Origin: Coptis chinensis
Lineage: Eukaryota; Streptophyta; Magnoliopsida; Ranunculales; Ranunculaceae
Length of the DNA stretch: 64,000 nt
NCBI GenBank assembly: GCA_015680905.1
Contig: CM027378.1
Coordinates: forward strand, 108,521,501-108,585,500
Reading direction: 5' to 3'
Shown here: positions 1-11,814 of the stretch, piece by piece
Numbering within the stretch: position 1 is the stretch's first letter
Layout of the letters: every line of letters begins with the position of its first letter
Position numbers and translations under genes: made by a program
The notes under the pieces: model-generated
What the model was told of the DNA's origin: nothing
The model's database searches: none
What the model saw: only the letters and a program-made list of their open reading frames with translations

Positions 1-1647
1 TATGCTCAACCTGCTAATCAATTTCAAGTTGCAGTTCCATAGCCTAAATAAACCACTAGCCTCTCTTGTCTCTTTTAACTGGCCGGCTTTACACTGCATC
101 AATTTAAAAAGTGTCACGATCTTAACCAATAAAGATGATGCTTTCTTATCTCCTTGAATTAAACAAAACTCGTTTATGGTAGTTGGATAAGATTAAGATT
201 GATGTTTAGAGGATTAGAGTCTTTAGAGAGTACACGCATAGAATGCCTTACCGGCCATACTCACAAATTTACAGTTGTGAATCGTCAGAAATTTGATGAA
301 CATAGAATCATAGACTGTGATATGTTAAAATGTACACTTACATTCATGGATGTCGTGCAGTCGGGTCTATATGGAGCCCATAACTTTGAGTGAGTCTCTG
401 TTGTGCTACGAACCCAGTAGAGGGTGAATGGCTTTTCATGTGGCATGGACCCAACCAAGTACGTGCTAATAATTTTAAATGTATTGCCTCAATAATAATT
501 ATTTTTAAAAAATGGTTTAACTACTTCATAGTTCATATAAACTGATTCATAATGTGCTGACTGCTGAGCTGATGATGCTTCTAAATGTATGCGACTGTGA
601 CCCGATTTGTATTCCCTCTTGATACAGATTTGTAGAGAACAAAATATCCTATCCCCGATTTTCAGCAACGATTCTTGCAAATAATTCCCATCAAAGGCGA
701 TATAATTCAGCTGACTTCCACGCAAGCCAGCATGCATGTTAACTCTTAAAAACGTGCAGATGTAAAAGCGTGGAATTCTGAATTCACATACAAGTAAACA
801 TCTTTTAAAAAGAAGATATATGGTTGCTTTTGCTATGAAATCCTCGGTGATCAGATAACTTTGCCCTTGAGGCCTTGAACAAATCAGTCAGATCTTTTTA
901 TGGCAATGAATAATTGAATAGGGAGTTCTGGTCCAATAAATTAAAAGAGGAATCCTTAAAAACAAACCCAGCGAGATCATAATCAGTAATCTTGGTTCCG
1001 CGTTACTTCACGATGACAATGAAGTTTATATTAAGAAGTTCATTTCTACTCAGGATCGGAATTCAACAAACTTAAAAAGAAAAAAACAAAAATGGAAAAA
1101 ACGAAAAACAAACGAATGATCTGTAGCCTACGTTAAAAAGACTGATCAATCATATCAACATGTGGTAGTTGAATTATTCAATTGCCGTATTTTGCATAAT
1201 TATTTTTTCTTCTTTTTGTCAGAAGAAAAAAGAACATATATGGTACACATGACCCTCGGTTATGTTATATGGACAAATTCATATATGGTACGACATAATG
1301 TGGTAGGGTGAAATATTGTCTTCGATTGTCTACTGAGTATCATACAAATTTTGCCCTTTAAGGCTTTAATAAGCGAGATCTATTAAAGTTCAAATCCAGA
1401 CTAGAAAATCATTCCGAATTTGCAAATAAACCAGAGAGTTCAAAAGAGAAATCCAACTAAAAATAAAATTGACGAACTATTTCTATTTTGGCATTTCTAT
1501 TTTGGCACAAAAATTAATCCCAAACGGGCCTTTTTTAAAGTGATGACATATACATTTATATATACACAATCTGGCTAGCTACTAATCTACTATACACTCT
1601 TTAAATTTTCACAACGCATTTTTTTTTTTTTTTTTTTTTCATCTCTT
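1..1647. other. AT-rich spacer, no gene recognised
   Basis: The only open frames are short (under 85 residues), resemble nothing known and lack coding character. A run of about 20 T lies at 1620-1639. On the minus strand it is an A-tract roughly 10 bases past the stop codon of the neighbouring DUF241 gene, within that gene's presumed 3' untranslated region. Confidence 0.5.
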
Positions 1648-2522
1648 TCATAGGGTAAGAATATTAAGCAGAGAAACTCTAGTGTTAATCAAACTCCTGA
1701 ACATTTTCCCGCTCTCACTCTCCATTTCCACTACACATTTTTCCAAGTTTTCAAACTTCTTCAACAAATTTTTCACATCATTGTCTCCTTGCTTTCTCAA
1801 ACTAATTAACTTCTGACCTTCCACTTCTTCGAACTCTTGAATTCTTTCTTCGCACTTACTACTCTTCTTATTCATGAAGTTCAATCCACTATTAATGCAC
1901 GCCTTTGACTTTGTGGACGAACCTGAAATTCCATTTAACATCAATGTAGTAACAGAAACAGTCACTTCATTAACATCGCGAATAATTCCCGCTAATTCCA
2001 CATCATCTTCGAAAGGCAATAAGGAATTAGACGATACATAACCAATAAATCGAAGTTTCTTCAGTTCCTTGTCAATCTTTTTTCGATTCTTGACATATGA
2101 ACTGATTTTAAATTCATCTCGTTGTCTCCTTATCGCAACTTGACGGAAGATAATTCTTCTTTAAGGTCAACTAATGTAGCTCGAAAGATACCGAAAACAT
2201 CGATGAACTGAAGAAATTCATCTAGAAGCTTTTCAATATAGTCAGATCGACGATGAAGAGATTCTTGAGTTTTCGGAAGTTGAAGAAGATCATTAAATGA
2301 GTCGTGAAGATTCTTGAGTCTAATAAAGCCTTGACAAATCCAAGAAGAGTTTCGTTCTTCGGATATCCAGCTTTTGAGATCATTGATTTCATCATTGAGT
2401 TGTGAAAATAATGGATGGGATCTACAAGGAAGACTAACTGATCTAACATGATGATAAGATGTCGGACGAGGAGTGATACTTGGTTTAGGGAAAGAAAGTG
2501 TGCGGCGAAATCTCGAAACCAT
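1648..2522 (-). CDS. DUF241 family protein, one frameshift
   Basis: Intronless gene of the plant-specific DUF241 family (function unknown, about 280-300 residues). The first frame, from the ATG at 2522, encodes a basic Ser/Pro-rich N-terminus followed by the family core, including HPLFSQLNDEINDLKSW and a helical stretch ending DLKEELSS near 2145. That frame then meets a stop at 2130-2132. The rest of the family sequence continues in another frame from about 2142 (QVAIRRQRDEFKISSYVKNR, then KKIDKELKKL) to the stop at 1648. A net loss of one base (or gain of two) near 2143-2145 explains the switch. Together the two parts give the usual family length of about 290 residues. It could be a recent pseudogene, a real allele or an assembly error; I cannot tell which. 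Family assignment is from recognised motifs only. Confidence 0.75.
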
Positions 2523-2597
2523 TTTTGTTTTGTTTTGTTTTGTTTTTTGGTGTGTTTTCAGTTATTTTGGTTTGTGAATAGAGAGAGGTGCGTTGGG

Positions 2598-2606
2598 TTT
2601 ATAAAG
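2598..2606 (-). promoter_or_regulatory. TATA box of the DUF241 gene
   Basis: On the minus strand the sequence reads CTTTATAAAC about 80 bases upstream of the ATG at 2522, a normal distance for a plant core promoter with a short leader. The leader itself is a TTTTG-type repeat when read on the plus strand (2523-2550). Confidence 0.5.
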
Positions 2607-3042
2607 GGGTGGGAAATGTTTTTGAGGATGCACACGAGGGCCGATGGGCATGATCCGCGAATCAAATTGGACAGCTGGAAAGTGAACGTGTGGGCTGGGA
2701 AACCGAGGTGCTTTTGTTTTCCATTCTTAGTGGAGAGGAGACACCACGTGGATTGACAACTCTTGTTTTCAGACTGTGGGTTCCTGTTTGCTGACCATTT
2801 ACTAACGTGGCATGGTGTAGGTTATTTGTTGCTTAATTTGGATTGATGCATGCTCAAGTTATTTAGGAGAAATATTTGAGTAATGCTACGTGGTATGTTG
2901 TAATGTCAATGTAATAGTAGTGAAAATAATAGCTAATTTTTATTTATTTATTTTTACTCAAAATACTTATTCTCTTTCCATTCTTATTTTATCATTCTCA
3001 TATTTTTTTATATAGCAAACCATCCATTTTATTGATTTTTCA

Positions 3043-3225
3043 TAGTGCAACATTGATGTTACAGTAATTTTTATAGTGCAATATTGACATTGTAGTAGTT
3101 TTCATAGTGCAACATTGACGTTGCGGTAATTTTTATAGTGCAATATTAATATTGCAGTGATATTTTTTGATACAATATTGATATTACAGTGGTGGTTTTT
3201 TATATTGCAACATTGATATTGCAGT
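3043..3225. repeat. Minisatellite, unit about 31 bp
   Basis: At least four head-to-tail copies of a unit like CATAGTGCAACATTGATGTT followed by an ACAGTAATTTT-like tail, then two degenerate copies. Alternate copies differ by C/T changes (GCAACATTG versus GCAATATTG), so the real repeat may be a 62-bp dimer. No coding potential is visible. Confidence 0.7.
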
Positions 3226-4800
3226 GTTACGTTATTGTGTTGGTCAACTATATCAAATTATGTGTCAATGTAGAACTACTGTGTCAAATAGTCCAATAGA
3301 CCAATATTTTATTTCTAAACAAAGTAACCCAAAGTCCTAACTAACTTTAAATATATTTAGTGAATTAGAATACATGTTGATGTTCGTTTCTAACATTGAC
3401 GTTTTCACAACGTACATGTATGGAATTTTGATAATATCGACGCATTTTTCTGTTGTGTATAGTATGCATGCTTGGTATATATACGTGCCAATTGCCAATT
3501 AGAAGTAGAAAACACTCAATATTATAGGGTCAAATTTATATGGTTTATTTTTTCCATTTTCTCATGTACCAGGTACAAAGCTAAGACCGGTCAGAGTTGT
3601 TGAATGAAGTTCGATAACATTGAGATTTGAGATATGGTGCCCATGAAAATGAACTAATAAGAAGTTGTAAATTGGTTCGACCGCGAAAACTTCCATACTT
3701 AGTTAAATAATGGTGTTTTGGATTTCTCCTGTTTTTGTTTAAAATTCAATTGCAAGATTCTTCCAGTACGCGGTGATACACATGGCTGGTGAGTGGTGAC
3801 ACTGTTGCATTGGCTTGAAAACCTTGGCTGTGGAGAGTTCGTTAAACGCGTCTTGAGGCTGCCATCACATCTCATAACGACTGCCAACCATGCCCATGTT
3901 CCAGATCAAATGTGAGACCCTGGTTTGATTCTCTCTAACTAACTGTAAAGTCTACACTTACTAATTAATCATACATACACAACTATTTGTTAGCATCTGA
4001 TATCAGATAATCATTAAATTTGGATGCAATGGTGAGGCCCGTGGTCACATCCAAGTTAGACATTGCAACAAAAGTTCAACCTCTCATAGGCCATGGTCAC
4101 CGTACCTAACAAAAGCATGTTACGTTCTAACAAACCAATGCTCCAATTTAGCATACACAATTGTATGCATATCCATGCAACTTCACTAATAGGGAAACCT
4201 TCTCCTACCAATAGACTCAAGATTCCATATAGCCATTACGTATAAGAAGAAAATAATGTTATCTTAGCAAGTTAGCACATTTTCAAAAACATATAATAAA
4301 TTAATAACGTACACCACATTCGTGTAGATACCACGTCACACTATGTGCTTGATCAAGAGAGAACCACGTACTATATTGAAGGTCAAGGTATTATTTTTCA
4401 AGTGTTATTTTTCACAAGTTTTAGGATGACTTTAGGAAATGCAAATTCGATCAGCATATCAGACAAGACAGTACAGATAGGTTAAGCAGAAATTGTCTAT
4501 CGATCCCAAGGCTTGTGCAATTTTATAAGTCCACGAGATTCTCTTCGTCATCTTAAACAATTGCAGGCCATCAATAGATAGCCATTGAAGATAAATAGAC
4601 TAGAGACAAGCTTGGCAAGTTACCAAAAAAAAACCATAATTTTAACTACTTAATTAACCGAGATTCGTGTATTATTACACGTGTATGATATTCTGTGTGT
4701 AAGAAATGAACTTAGGCATGAATGGGCTACATATAGGTTTTGTGAAATTAACTGTCCAACTAATGTCGCCCGTCACTCAACAACTCTTGTGGGCTGTGGC
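3226..4800. other. Spacer, nothing recognised
   Basis: AT-rich sequence without a credible open frame. The short minus-strand frame at 3699-3887 matches nothing known. No tRNA or clear transposon end was seen. Confidence 0.4.
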
Positions 4801-4810
4801 AGCTGTATAA

Positions 4811-5301
4811 AAGTCATTTGACTTAGCTCTCCAATCCACTCGGAGTTGATATTTTATTTATTGACAATATTGTCATTCTTTTTCATCAATCATGGAAATA
4901 AATCTTTACTACAAAAAAAAATGTGATAAATTTCAAAACAGATTATATACTATCCGCACTAATCCCAAATCAACTCAAAAAATGAATCCCCATCTTGTAA
5001 TTGGTGCACTATTTTATTTATTTATTTTTATATCTTTGCGAAAACATAAAACAATGAATTATAAAGTTTGTTTATATTTATTGTGTGTATGAATTGGCTT
5101 TTACTTTTAATTGTGTATTGTTTTGGGGATTGGATCGCTATTTTTTGAGAATTAATTTCCATAGTTGATGACTTGATGAAGAAGTTGGACAATATTGACA
5201 TAATGTAAAATATTAATTTGGACTAGGGGGCTAAGTCAAATAATTTTTAAAATGGAGAGTTAAGTCAAAACGCTATATAGTTTTGGTGGGTTAAGAAAAA
5301 A
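4811..5301. mobile_element. Long-TIR MITE, left-truncated copy
   Basis: About 490 bp, closely similar over most of its length to the inner element at 6477-7062 (shared stretches include TTATTTATTGACAA and CATGGAAATAAATCT). Its right inverted repeat is present (AAAACGCTATATAGTTTT then GGTGGGTTAAG). The outer part of the left repeat is missing, so this copy is truncated or its left end was lost. The 66-residue frame at 4892-5092 lies inside the element and is not a gene. Confidence 0.7.
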
Positions 5302-5614
5302 ACCACTAATAACCTCACACCACTATCATGAACTTGTGTGTTGTGCTTGTGCAGTGACAATGGGATGAACTTTATGAGTTTGAAGTACGTTTATTCCATT
5401 TAAGTTTGGAGATTTGTCCATTTTTCTATATAAATAAATTATATTATATGCATCTCAAATTCTCAATAATGTTAAATCTAATTATATATACTAATAATAC
5501 ACACCCAAGATAGCACCTATTATCAGAAAGGCACAAATAAGCAATTCTTTAGTTTTTTTTTTTTTTTACTCACAAATAAGCAATAATTCTTGAGATATCA
5601 AGAACGATTTTGAC
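5302..5614. other. Spacer, nothing recognised
   Basis: AT-rich, with TATATATA-type tracts and a run of 15 T near 5553. No gene or element end seen. Confidence 0.4.
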
Positions 5615-5617
5615 TTA

Positions 5618-6029
5618 GGCTGAGTCCAATGGTGCATCCACCCTCTATTTCCATTCCACCGAAAAACAGTGTTTTGAGGATGGGGAGTCAATTTTGGTGT
5701 CCAATGGTTTGAACCATTCTATGCCACTTTAATCAGCGTAGAATTAAAAAAATAAAATACATTCCACGCCACTTTGAGTTGCGCCATTTGGGATTTTACA
5801 AACTACGTCACTTCAAATGGCGCGGTATGAAATTGTATTTTGCATTCCACGCCACTTCAAGTGGCGCCGTTTGGGTTTTTACAAACCATGCCATTTCAAC
5901 TCGCATAGAATACACTCTCTATTCCTCAATATTACTCTCTATATATAGAGAGTTATATGCATATACGGGGCAAAAACCACCGCCACTCCCTCTTCCTTTT
6001 GAGGGAATGGGAAGCCATTGCACCCAGCC
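5618..6029. mobile_element. Tourist-like (PIF/Harbinger) MITE
   Basis: A 412-bp element with terminal inverted repeats GGCTGAGTCCAATGG on the left and CCATTGCACCCAGCC on the right (reverse complement GGCTGGGTGCAATGG). It is flanked by a TTA target duplication at 5615-5617 and 6030-6032. TTA/TAA duplications with GG-starting ends are the signature of PIF/Harbinger-derived MITEs. The interior holds repeated, partly palindromic units built on CCACGCCACTTCAAGTGGCG with an intervening TTTACAAAC segment. No transposase. A diverged relative lies at about 30276-30640. Confidence 0.85.
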
Positions 6030-6306
6030 TTAGTTAGCCAGACATTGTTTCTATTTTCAAGTGGTCGGATTAGATACAAAACAAGGCTAGAGTTGGTGGG
6101 CTTTAGAGAGAAAGATGGACTCATTTTGGCAATATTATATATTTATTTAGATTTATTTATACCCCTTCATATATAACGTACTGGTCAATAGTTAAATACC
6201 AAGCCTTTGAAACAGTTCATGATTGATTCAATAGATGGTTTTGGTTTTTAGTTGACGTTTGAGACAATTTTGGTGTGTTTGGACTTTGAATGTGAAGCGT
6301 GGTTTA

Positions 6307-7142
6307 AGTGTTTTTTTACTTGATCCTCCCAAAATTAGGTAGCATTTTGACTAAATCCTTTATTTTAAAAATCATTTGAGTTTTCTCCCACTCTGTTAAA
6401 TTTGTGTGTAACAAATGTTGGTATTTTATATATTGGTCATTTTGTCATTATGAAATAGTCATTGTTGTTTTTTTTTGGGTTCTTTTACTTAACCTTCCAA
6501 ATTTATGTAGTATTTTGACGTAACCCCCCATTTTAAAAATCATTTGACTTAGTCCCTCCAGTCCGGGTTGATATTTTATTTATTGACAACATTGCCATTT
6601 TTCTTCATCAACCATGGAAATAAATCTATACTACAAAAAAAAAAAAATTTGTGATAAATTTCAAAGCTGGTAATGTTCTATTTGCACTAACTCCAAATCA
6701 ACTCAAAAATTGAATCCCGATCTTGTAATTGGTGCACAAAATCTTTTTCTTAGAGAAAACATACTATTTTATTTTATTTTTGTTATATCTTTGCGAAAAA
6801 CATAAAATATGAAATTATAAGGTTTGTATATATTTACTGTGTATGAGTTGGTTTTTATTTTTAATTGTGTCTTGTTTTGGGGATTGGATCGCCATTTTTT
6901 GGGAATTAATTTCCATAGTTGATGACTTGATGAAGAAGAAAGACAATATTAGCATAATGTAAAATATCAACTCGGACCGGAAGGCCAAATCAAATGATTT
7001 TTAAAATGATGGGTTAAATCAAAACGCTACATAGTTTTAGGGGGTTAAATAAAAAAAATCCCAATTAACCCAACAGCCTATTTCATAAGAGCAAAATGAG
7101 GGTTTAGTCAAAACGCTACTTAGTTTTGGAGGGTTAAGACAC
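6307..7142. mobile_element. Outer long-TIR MITE carrying a nested insertion
   Basis: The left arm (about 6307-6476) begins TTTTTTTACTTGATCCTCCC and continues AGGTAGCATTTTGACTAAAT. The right arm (about 7063-7142) ends GTTTAGTCAAAACGCTACTT then AGTTTTGGAGGGTTAAG, an inverted match to the left arm. Between them lies a complete, related element (6477-7062). I infer that this element was hit by a later insertion of a family member. Target duplications could not be fixed with certainty. Confidence 0.65.
6477..7062. mobile_element. Inner long-TIR (foldback-type) MITE
   Basis: About 586 bp with inverted repeats more than 100 bp long. The left end reads GGGTTCTTTTACTTAACC, and the right end is its imperfect reverse complement (GGTTAAATAAAAAAAATCCC). 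Matching inner TIR blocks include TTTTAAAAATCATTTGACTT on the left and AAATGATTTTTAAAATG on the right. No coding capacity. Long TIRs without a transposase fit a Mutator-type or foldback MITE; the superfamily is not proven. Confidence 0.75.
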
Positions 7143-7625
7143 ATTGCAATGGAGGCGCCAACACGGCTACATCTCTCTCTTCTACCAAACCACTAACCAG
7201 CTAATCCAGGAGTTGCTCGCAATAACTGGTAGGGGACCAATTCCCCGCCATGGTTTGCATAGCTGTATTGTCATCTCTGTCAAAGAAAAGGAAATGGGAT
7301 CTAATAAATTTCTTCGTACTCGCTTAAACAACCCATGGCTTCTCCATTGAAGTCTAGCCCAGTAACTGGGGTTTCAGAAAACTTGTAGACAATTGGGCAT
7401 GGAGAACTGGGTCCGAGTTATGGAGCTCAACAAAAGCCCAACAAAACTGATCGGACACGCGGCGGAAGTAAATATTATTTGACTTTGCTTCTTTCTTGAC
7501 TTTTATTCACGGTTTCGTCTGATATATCAACAAAGTAGTTGGCAGTTGGTAGCAGACACTCCAAAATCTCACTGAAGTGAATATTGTGTCATTAAAGCAA
7601 AAGCTTCTGTCACGGAAAAAGTCAC

Positions 7626-7658
<33 letters not shown>

Positions 7659-10600
7659 TTCTTTCTCCTTCTTCAAATCCCTCAAAATGCCCTGTTCTGT
7701 CCACGAAAATGTTAGGTAACAATTCTACACTGTCTCCGTTTTATTTTCAGTACTAAGGCTGTAAACCTTTTTTTTTTGTGGGGTTGCATGGTCATGTTTT
7801 TACATATCCCCAAGTTGAGGTTTTATGAATTTTAAGTTCCCATCTTAAAAATGAGCCTTAACCACTTTAGGGTTTTGTGTTTTATAAAGTTTTGTTCTTT
7901 CATGTGTGTATGTGTGTGTGATTCTATATTCAAGCTAGGCTTTTTATTTATGTAGTTGTGGCCAATTATCTTTGCTACTTCTCTAATTTGTATCTAGTGG
8001 CTTTTAAGCCCGTGCTTTCAAGTTTATGCTTGAAAGGCAACTTTATAGATTATTTGCATTGTAACCAACTTAAAATGGAGATAGAATTATATAAGCACTT
8101 CTGAAAATTGTACATGTAATTTTCTATGTTGAGCATATATTTGATGTCTTACTAACTCATCCACCGCATTTGCATGAGGTTTATTATAGCTATTTACGTG
8201 CATTACGTTAACCTAAACAAAATAAAATAACGCGTGATGTGCTTGTAATAATAGTAGGAAATGCCAATATCAACTTATATCTAAGCATCCAAAATCTTGA
8301 GAGATATCTTCGATCTATTGACAGTGACATTGTATTTTTAACAAAGAATACCGTTAATACCTTTAACAGGAAAACTGTCGACACATGAGATTTCAAATGC
8401 AAAACCTTTATGAAAAATTGATAGATTTAGTGGTGTTTTGTAGTATGGTTGGTGAATTGATTACTTTAGAAAGTCTAATTTCACTACCATTAGTATTTTG
8501 TACTTTTGTAGTATGTTGGTGGTTTGTTTACTTGAGAATGAAAACCTAAAATCTCCTATTTAATCAGTACACTGTTGCATCTTATCGTTGTATGTATTTC
8601 CTAATCTGAATGGGAATCTAGGATTTCATAGTAACTCTCCGTTTCTTCTAATAAATCGTTTTCATTGACAGCTGTAAGCACTTAGCCGCTTTAATATATA
8701 GTAGTAGGTTGAATTACAACAGAACGTAATGAGTTGGAATTCCCTTGCGATTAGTAGTGTGTTTTGTACCTTTTAGCCATTCAATTGAAAATATTTGATT
8801 AAATAGTCATTGGGGAGCAGGTTTTGTGGAATGCACTCCAACCTGTTGAAATCGAGGTCTCTTGCTGCCGGGCACCAGTTTTTGTTTTGCTGAAAGCTGT
8901 TATATACGGTGCCTGTTCCGTTTTCTTTTGTTTGTTAAATTGGTTTACATGCTCATAGACAGTAATACACATTAGCAGAGCTGTTTGGGAAATCTTTGAT
9001 AAGTTGTTTTATGGTTGTTTTCAAGTTTGCCATTGTTTGATTACTGGGGAAAAAAAAGGTTTGTCGAATTTAGTATGCTCCATAGATCTCTCTATCAGCG
9101 AGTAAACTTTCTTGTTGAGTTGAGTTGATTTGAGATTGTCTGAAACCCAGTGATGAACATGTTTTCATTCTTGTTGAAATTGAAGAACCATACTTTCTCT
9201 TTCAAAAGAATGTCATCAGCATATACTTCGATAGACCGTTTAAGTTGAGACTGCTCCCTTAAAATTGGACCAAAATTGTCACAACACATTTTCTATTAAA
9301 ATCACTTCAACCTAATATTTATGTTGCATGAAATTCAATAAATTATTTATTTGTTTTGATTTTTTGGAACTTTAGATGGATTTCTATTTTGTTTGATGAG
9401 ATTCTGAGAAATGGTAAACGAGTATTGACTTACTCATATGGTTCTTCTCACTAGAACATAGAACGTTGGTTTCGGGCTGCTACGTCCACCTCTCACTTCT
9501 GATCTTTAAACTGATGTACTTGAATCTGTTGGGCATTCTGGGCTATATATTATTATTTTCAAATTATGATTTGGGTTAGTGTAAGGGAATTGAACTCCAC
9601 TTGTGTTTGGCTAATCTAGTAGGTTTTTCTTATTTCGAGTACTTATTTTAAAGGGTTGGAGTCTTTAATATTGTCATCTACTTATGCCAAGATAGTTATG
9701 TTGGATATGGTATTTCAGGTAGGTGGATTTACAAGATGTCGACAGAGATCTTAAGGAGATGAAGAACATTTGGTGTAAACAGAAGGAACTTCATTCTTTT
9801 AGGTATTTTGTTTTTCTTATTGTTTTCTTGCTTACAAGAAAAAGGTTTTAAGGTTTCAAAGTCATCTGTAAAGGTTATTATTAAGTTCCATATTTAGAAA
9901 GAAATGATTCTGACTTGAATAAGAATATAGATATTTTAGGGTTGTTTGGTTGTGAAACAACCCTTTATTGGTCATGGACGTCAATATACTACATAAATGC
10001 AGAACCCCATTAACTCGTTTTTTTTGCACGTGTGTGTGTGTGTGGCTGATGGTGAGCATTTCTGAGTCCATTTGTTTGTGTTAGGGTTCATGTGGTATAT
10101 TCGTTGTTTATGTGCAAATCATGCACCTTAACCTGTGGCTGATGGTTACTTACCATGATCCATAATGGTAAATTATTGGAGATTTATTTGATTATGATCT
10201 ATTGTTCATCCTTTGATTATTACTTGCTATGTAATGTGTCATATTAAGTTTCAACTGGCTTCACTTAAAGTTTGATTAGCTTGGGTTGACACCGATTTGT
10301 TGGAGCGTCATAGGCAACTTGCATTTTGGATGTAATACAAGCATGTGGCATTTGCCTTAAATATTTAGATTTGAATTTCCTCATGGGAAATGGTGCACGA
10401 AAATATTGAAACATCGACAGATGGAGTGCAGTAAATTATGACAAATACGTAATATGTGCATAATCCATATTTATTTGGTTATGCTGTTTTTATTTCAACC
10501 GTCTTTCTGTTTTGCCCTAATATTTGCAGAGAAGATTTACTGCATTTCAAATTGTATTCGCAAAAGGTACCATCATATGAATCAGGTTGACTGCATGTAA

Positions 10601-11022
10601 TCCACGTTTTCAATTACAAGTCATAGTACCTACTTTACTTATCTTCTTGAAGTCGTTTCGCTTTACATATTCCTCGCAAGATGAATTATATACCTTAATA
10701 TTGTTAAATTTCAGGATTTATAGTTTCTATTCAACGACAATTTTTTTCCCAAGTGATGTATGGAAGCTCTGACATTGGGAGCTTTCTAAGTTAGGCGCTC
10801 TCACTCCTGCCTTACCTGACTTGGACTAACTTACTTAGTCCTTCTTCAACCTCAAGCTCTGCATCTCCTTTTCTCAAAGCCAACCCCCATACAATAAACT
10901 TAGTCGTTTTCCACCTAAAAGCGGAGAGAGGGAGAGTGCTTCTTTTAAATCCTCTCATGACATGACTTCTTCTCCTTTTCTGTCTACTCTTAATCAACAA
11001 CAACAGCAGAAGCAACAAAAAG
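7143..11022. other. Long spacer; possible unrecognised spliced transcript
   Basis: No recognised gene. A 31-base poly-A tract lies near 7624-7653. Weak signs of a spliced plus-strand transcript exist. A possible exon near 9729-9802 lies between an AG and a GT and reads VDLQDVDRDLKEMKNIW then CKQKELHSF. A second, in matching phase, near 10531-10566 continues REDLLHFKLYSQK and would stop just after if its donor is not used. A possible short first exon (ATG at 7687, MPCSVHENV) has no in-phase link to them. I do not recognise this protein. The segment after about 10780 is likely the promoter and leader of the CASP-like gene. Confidence 0.2.
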
Positions 11023-11814
11023 ATGCAATCTCCACAATACAACAGAGAAACCCAGCCACCTCATTTCCACTCCACTGTGTCTCTGCAGAAACTTCGTCGT
11101 TTCAACACTTTGATTCTAGTTTTTCGGTTCTCGTCCTTCTGCTTCTGCCTCAGCTCCACCATCTTCATGGCTACCAACTCTAGGGGCTCCGATTTCCCCA
11201 GTTGGCGCGATTTTCATGCTTTTAGGTATAATTTCAACACTCTACTTGTCTCTCTCACATTCTTCTCAAATGTAATAGTTGAGAAAGTCGCTCACTCTTA
11301 TGCAGATTTGTACTTGCTGCCAATGCAATCGTTGCCTTATACTCCTTCGCTGAGATGGGAGCTTCAGTTTGGGAGATTTTAATGGGAACCACTGTCTTTC
11401 CCGAAACCGTACAAGTCTGGTTCGATTTCAGCCACGATCAGGTAATGTACTGTATATTTCTTTTATTTTTATTTTTAAAAAATTTTCTGTCTTTACAAGT
11501 CGAGTTTAATTAGGTTTTTCTTTTGATCCATGGAGTTGATCAATCAATTAATAGTTTGTGTTTTCTGTTGTTTTCCTATGTGTCTGTAGGTTTTTGCTTA
11601 CATGCTTCTATTAGCAAATGCGGCTGGAACAGCAATAGCTTGGACTTTGAGAGGCACAGAGGATACTTGTACAGCGTCAAATGCTTTCTGCGTGCAAATA
11701 TACATCTCGATTGCCTTGGGATTTACTGGATTTCTGTTCTTAGGGTTTTGTTGTTTGCTTTCTGGGTTTCGAGTTGTATGTTTTATCCTTAATGGCTCCC
11801 GGTTTCATTTTTAG
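11023..11814 (+). CDS. CASP-like membrane protein (CASPL4-type)
   Basis: Three exons (11023-11225, 11306-11441, 11590-11814) join in phase to a 187-residue protein, the normal length for CASP-like proteins. It has four membrane segments: about residues 27-50, 68-88, 114-132 and 151-175. Family signatures are the Arg in the first segment (LVFRFSSF), the GASVWEI motif at the end of the second, the acidic-aromatic VWFDFSHDQ loop before the third, and [17 protein letters not shown] at the C-terminus. CASP family proteins form plasma-membrane scaffolds; true CASPs organise the Casparian strip, while subgroup 4 roles are largely unknown. Both introns are short and canonical. The subgroup call rests on remembered consensus, not a search. 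Confidence 0.88.

Noticed and set aside
4892-5092. 66-residue plus-strand frame
   Set aside because: Lies inside a noncoding MITE and is not open in the sister copy.
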